This document shows positions 32,692 to 32,772 of a stretch of DNA of 32,772 bases, piece by piece. The position numbers and the translations under genes are program-made. Source of the DNA: Planctomycetota bacterium. GTDB taxonomy: Bacteria > Planctomycetota > UBA1135 > GCA-002686595. The stretch lies in assembly GCA_026692705.1 (NCBI GenBank), contig JAPLOE010000221.1:1-32772 (forward strand). Direction: 5' to 3'. Numbering within the stretch: position 1 is the stretch's first letter; each line of letters opens with the position of its first letter. Below the pieces are notes generated by a model. The model saw nothing but the letters and a program-made list of their open reading frames with translations, ran no database searches and was not told the origin of the DNA.

Positions 32692-32772
32692 TCACCTCGA
32701 CGAAGGATTTCGGTATTCCGGCTCCGAATTGACGTTGAAGCGCCGCGGACGGAAATACGCCGGCCTGCGCTC
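32692..32772 (-). CDS. C-terminal fragment of an upstream operon gene (cut by window)
   Basis: Minus-strand reading from the window edge gives 26 residues, ERRPAYFRPRRFNVNSEPEY then RNPSSR, ending in TGA at 32692. This is only 3 bases before the had start, the same tight spacing as elsewhere in the operon. Base composition drops slightly here (several A/T third positions), but the frame is open and the spacing fits. The fragment is too short to assign. It shows the operon continues upstream and that the promoter is not in the window. Confidence 0.55.
   Translation of the reverse strand, partial: ERRPAYFRPRRFNVNSEPEYRNPSSR

Noticed and set aside
23043-32772. Genomic island signs (integrase, tRNA target, direct repeats) around the benzoyl-CoA operon
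   Set aside because: None are seen in the window, and GC content and codon use match the flanks.

Overview
The window is uniformly GC-rich (about 70% by eye), densely coded and leaderless-looking at many starts, with several GTG starts. The gene content points to a member of the Planctomycetota. It has two secreted prenyltransferase/squalene-cyclase-repeat proteins, a Ser/Thr kinase fused to a sulfatase-modifying-factor domain, and an ECF-like sigma factor translationally coupled to a membrane protein. It also has a large secreted protein whose last ~150 residues resemble a C-terminal module I associate with marine planctomycete proteomes. This assignment is inference from gene content; there is no rRNA in the window.

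Layout. Positions 1-5130 (minus strand) hold a truncated prenyltransferase-repeat/SGNH-like chimera, nagA, rsmD, a coiled-coil lipoprotein and a second prenyltransferase-repeat protein. Positions 5223-9142 (plus) hold pdxJ and dapA (overlapping), a DUF2752 protein, a small membrane protein and a GT39-type glycosyltransferase. Then come a DUF1801 protein (minus), a sulfotransferase and clpB (plus), with a cluster of TTGGC/GCCAA half-sites before clpB. Positions 13349-19224 (minus) hold the sigma factor/membrane protein pair, a strong intrinsic terminator, the large secreted protein, a hypothetical protein and the kinase-SUMF1 fusion. A DUF1963 protein (minus) and a TPR protein (plus) diverge around 20.2 kb. 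Two related membrane proteins follow at 21.5-22.85 kb (minus).

The main result is at 23043-32772: one collinear, tightly packed minus-strand operon for anaerobic benzoyl-CoA degradation. In transcription order it contains an unidentified upstream gene (cut by the window), had, oah, a GNAT gene, dch, bcrC, bcrB, bcrA, bcrD, an SDR gene, a second GNAT gene and an Rrf2-family regulator. BcrCBAD is the ATP-dependent class I benzoyl-CoA reductase. Dch hydrates the dienoyl-CoA product, Had oxidises the resulting alcohol, and Oah hydrates and opens the ring to 3-hydroxypimeloyl-CoA. The Rrf2 regulator and the GNAT genes recall BadM and BadL of Rhodopseudomonas palustris. bcrC is broken: its two halves lie in different frames and about 30 conserved residues are missing at the junction. 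This is either a real inactivating deletion or an assembly error. No ferredoxin or 2-oxoacid:ferredoxin oxidoreductase is visible, so the electron-donor genes, the benzoate-CoA ligase and the operon promoter must lie outside the window.

No tRNA, rRNA, CRISPR array, insertion sequence or integrase was seen. No gene-free stretch exceeds 300 bases; the longest is 20156-20413, between two divergent genes.
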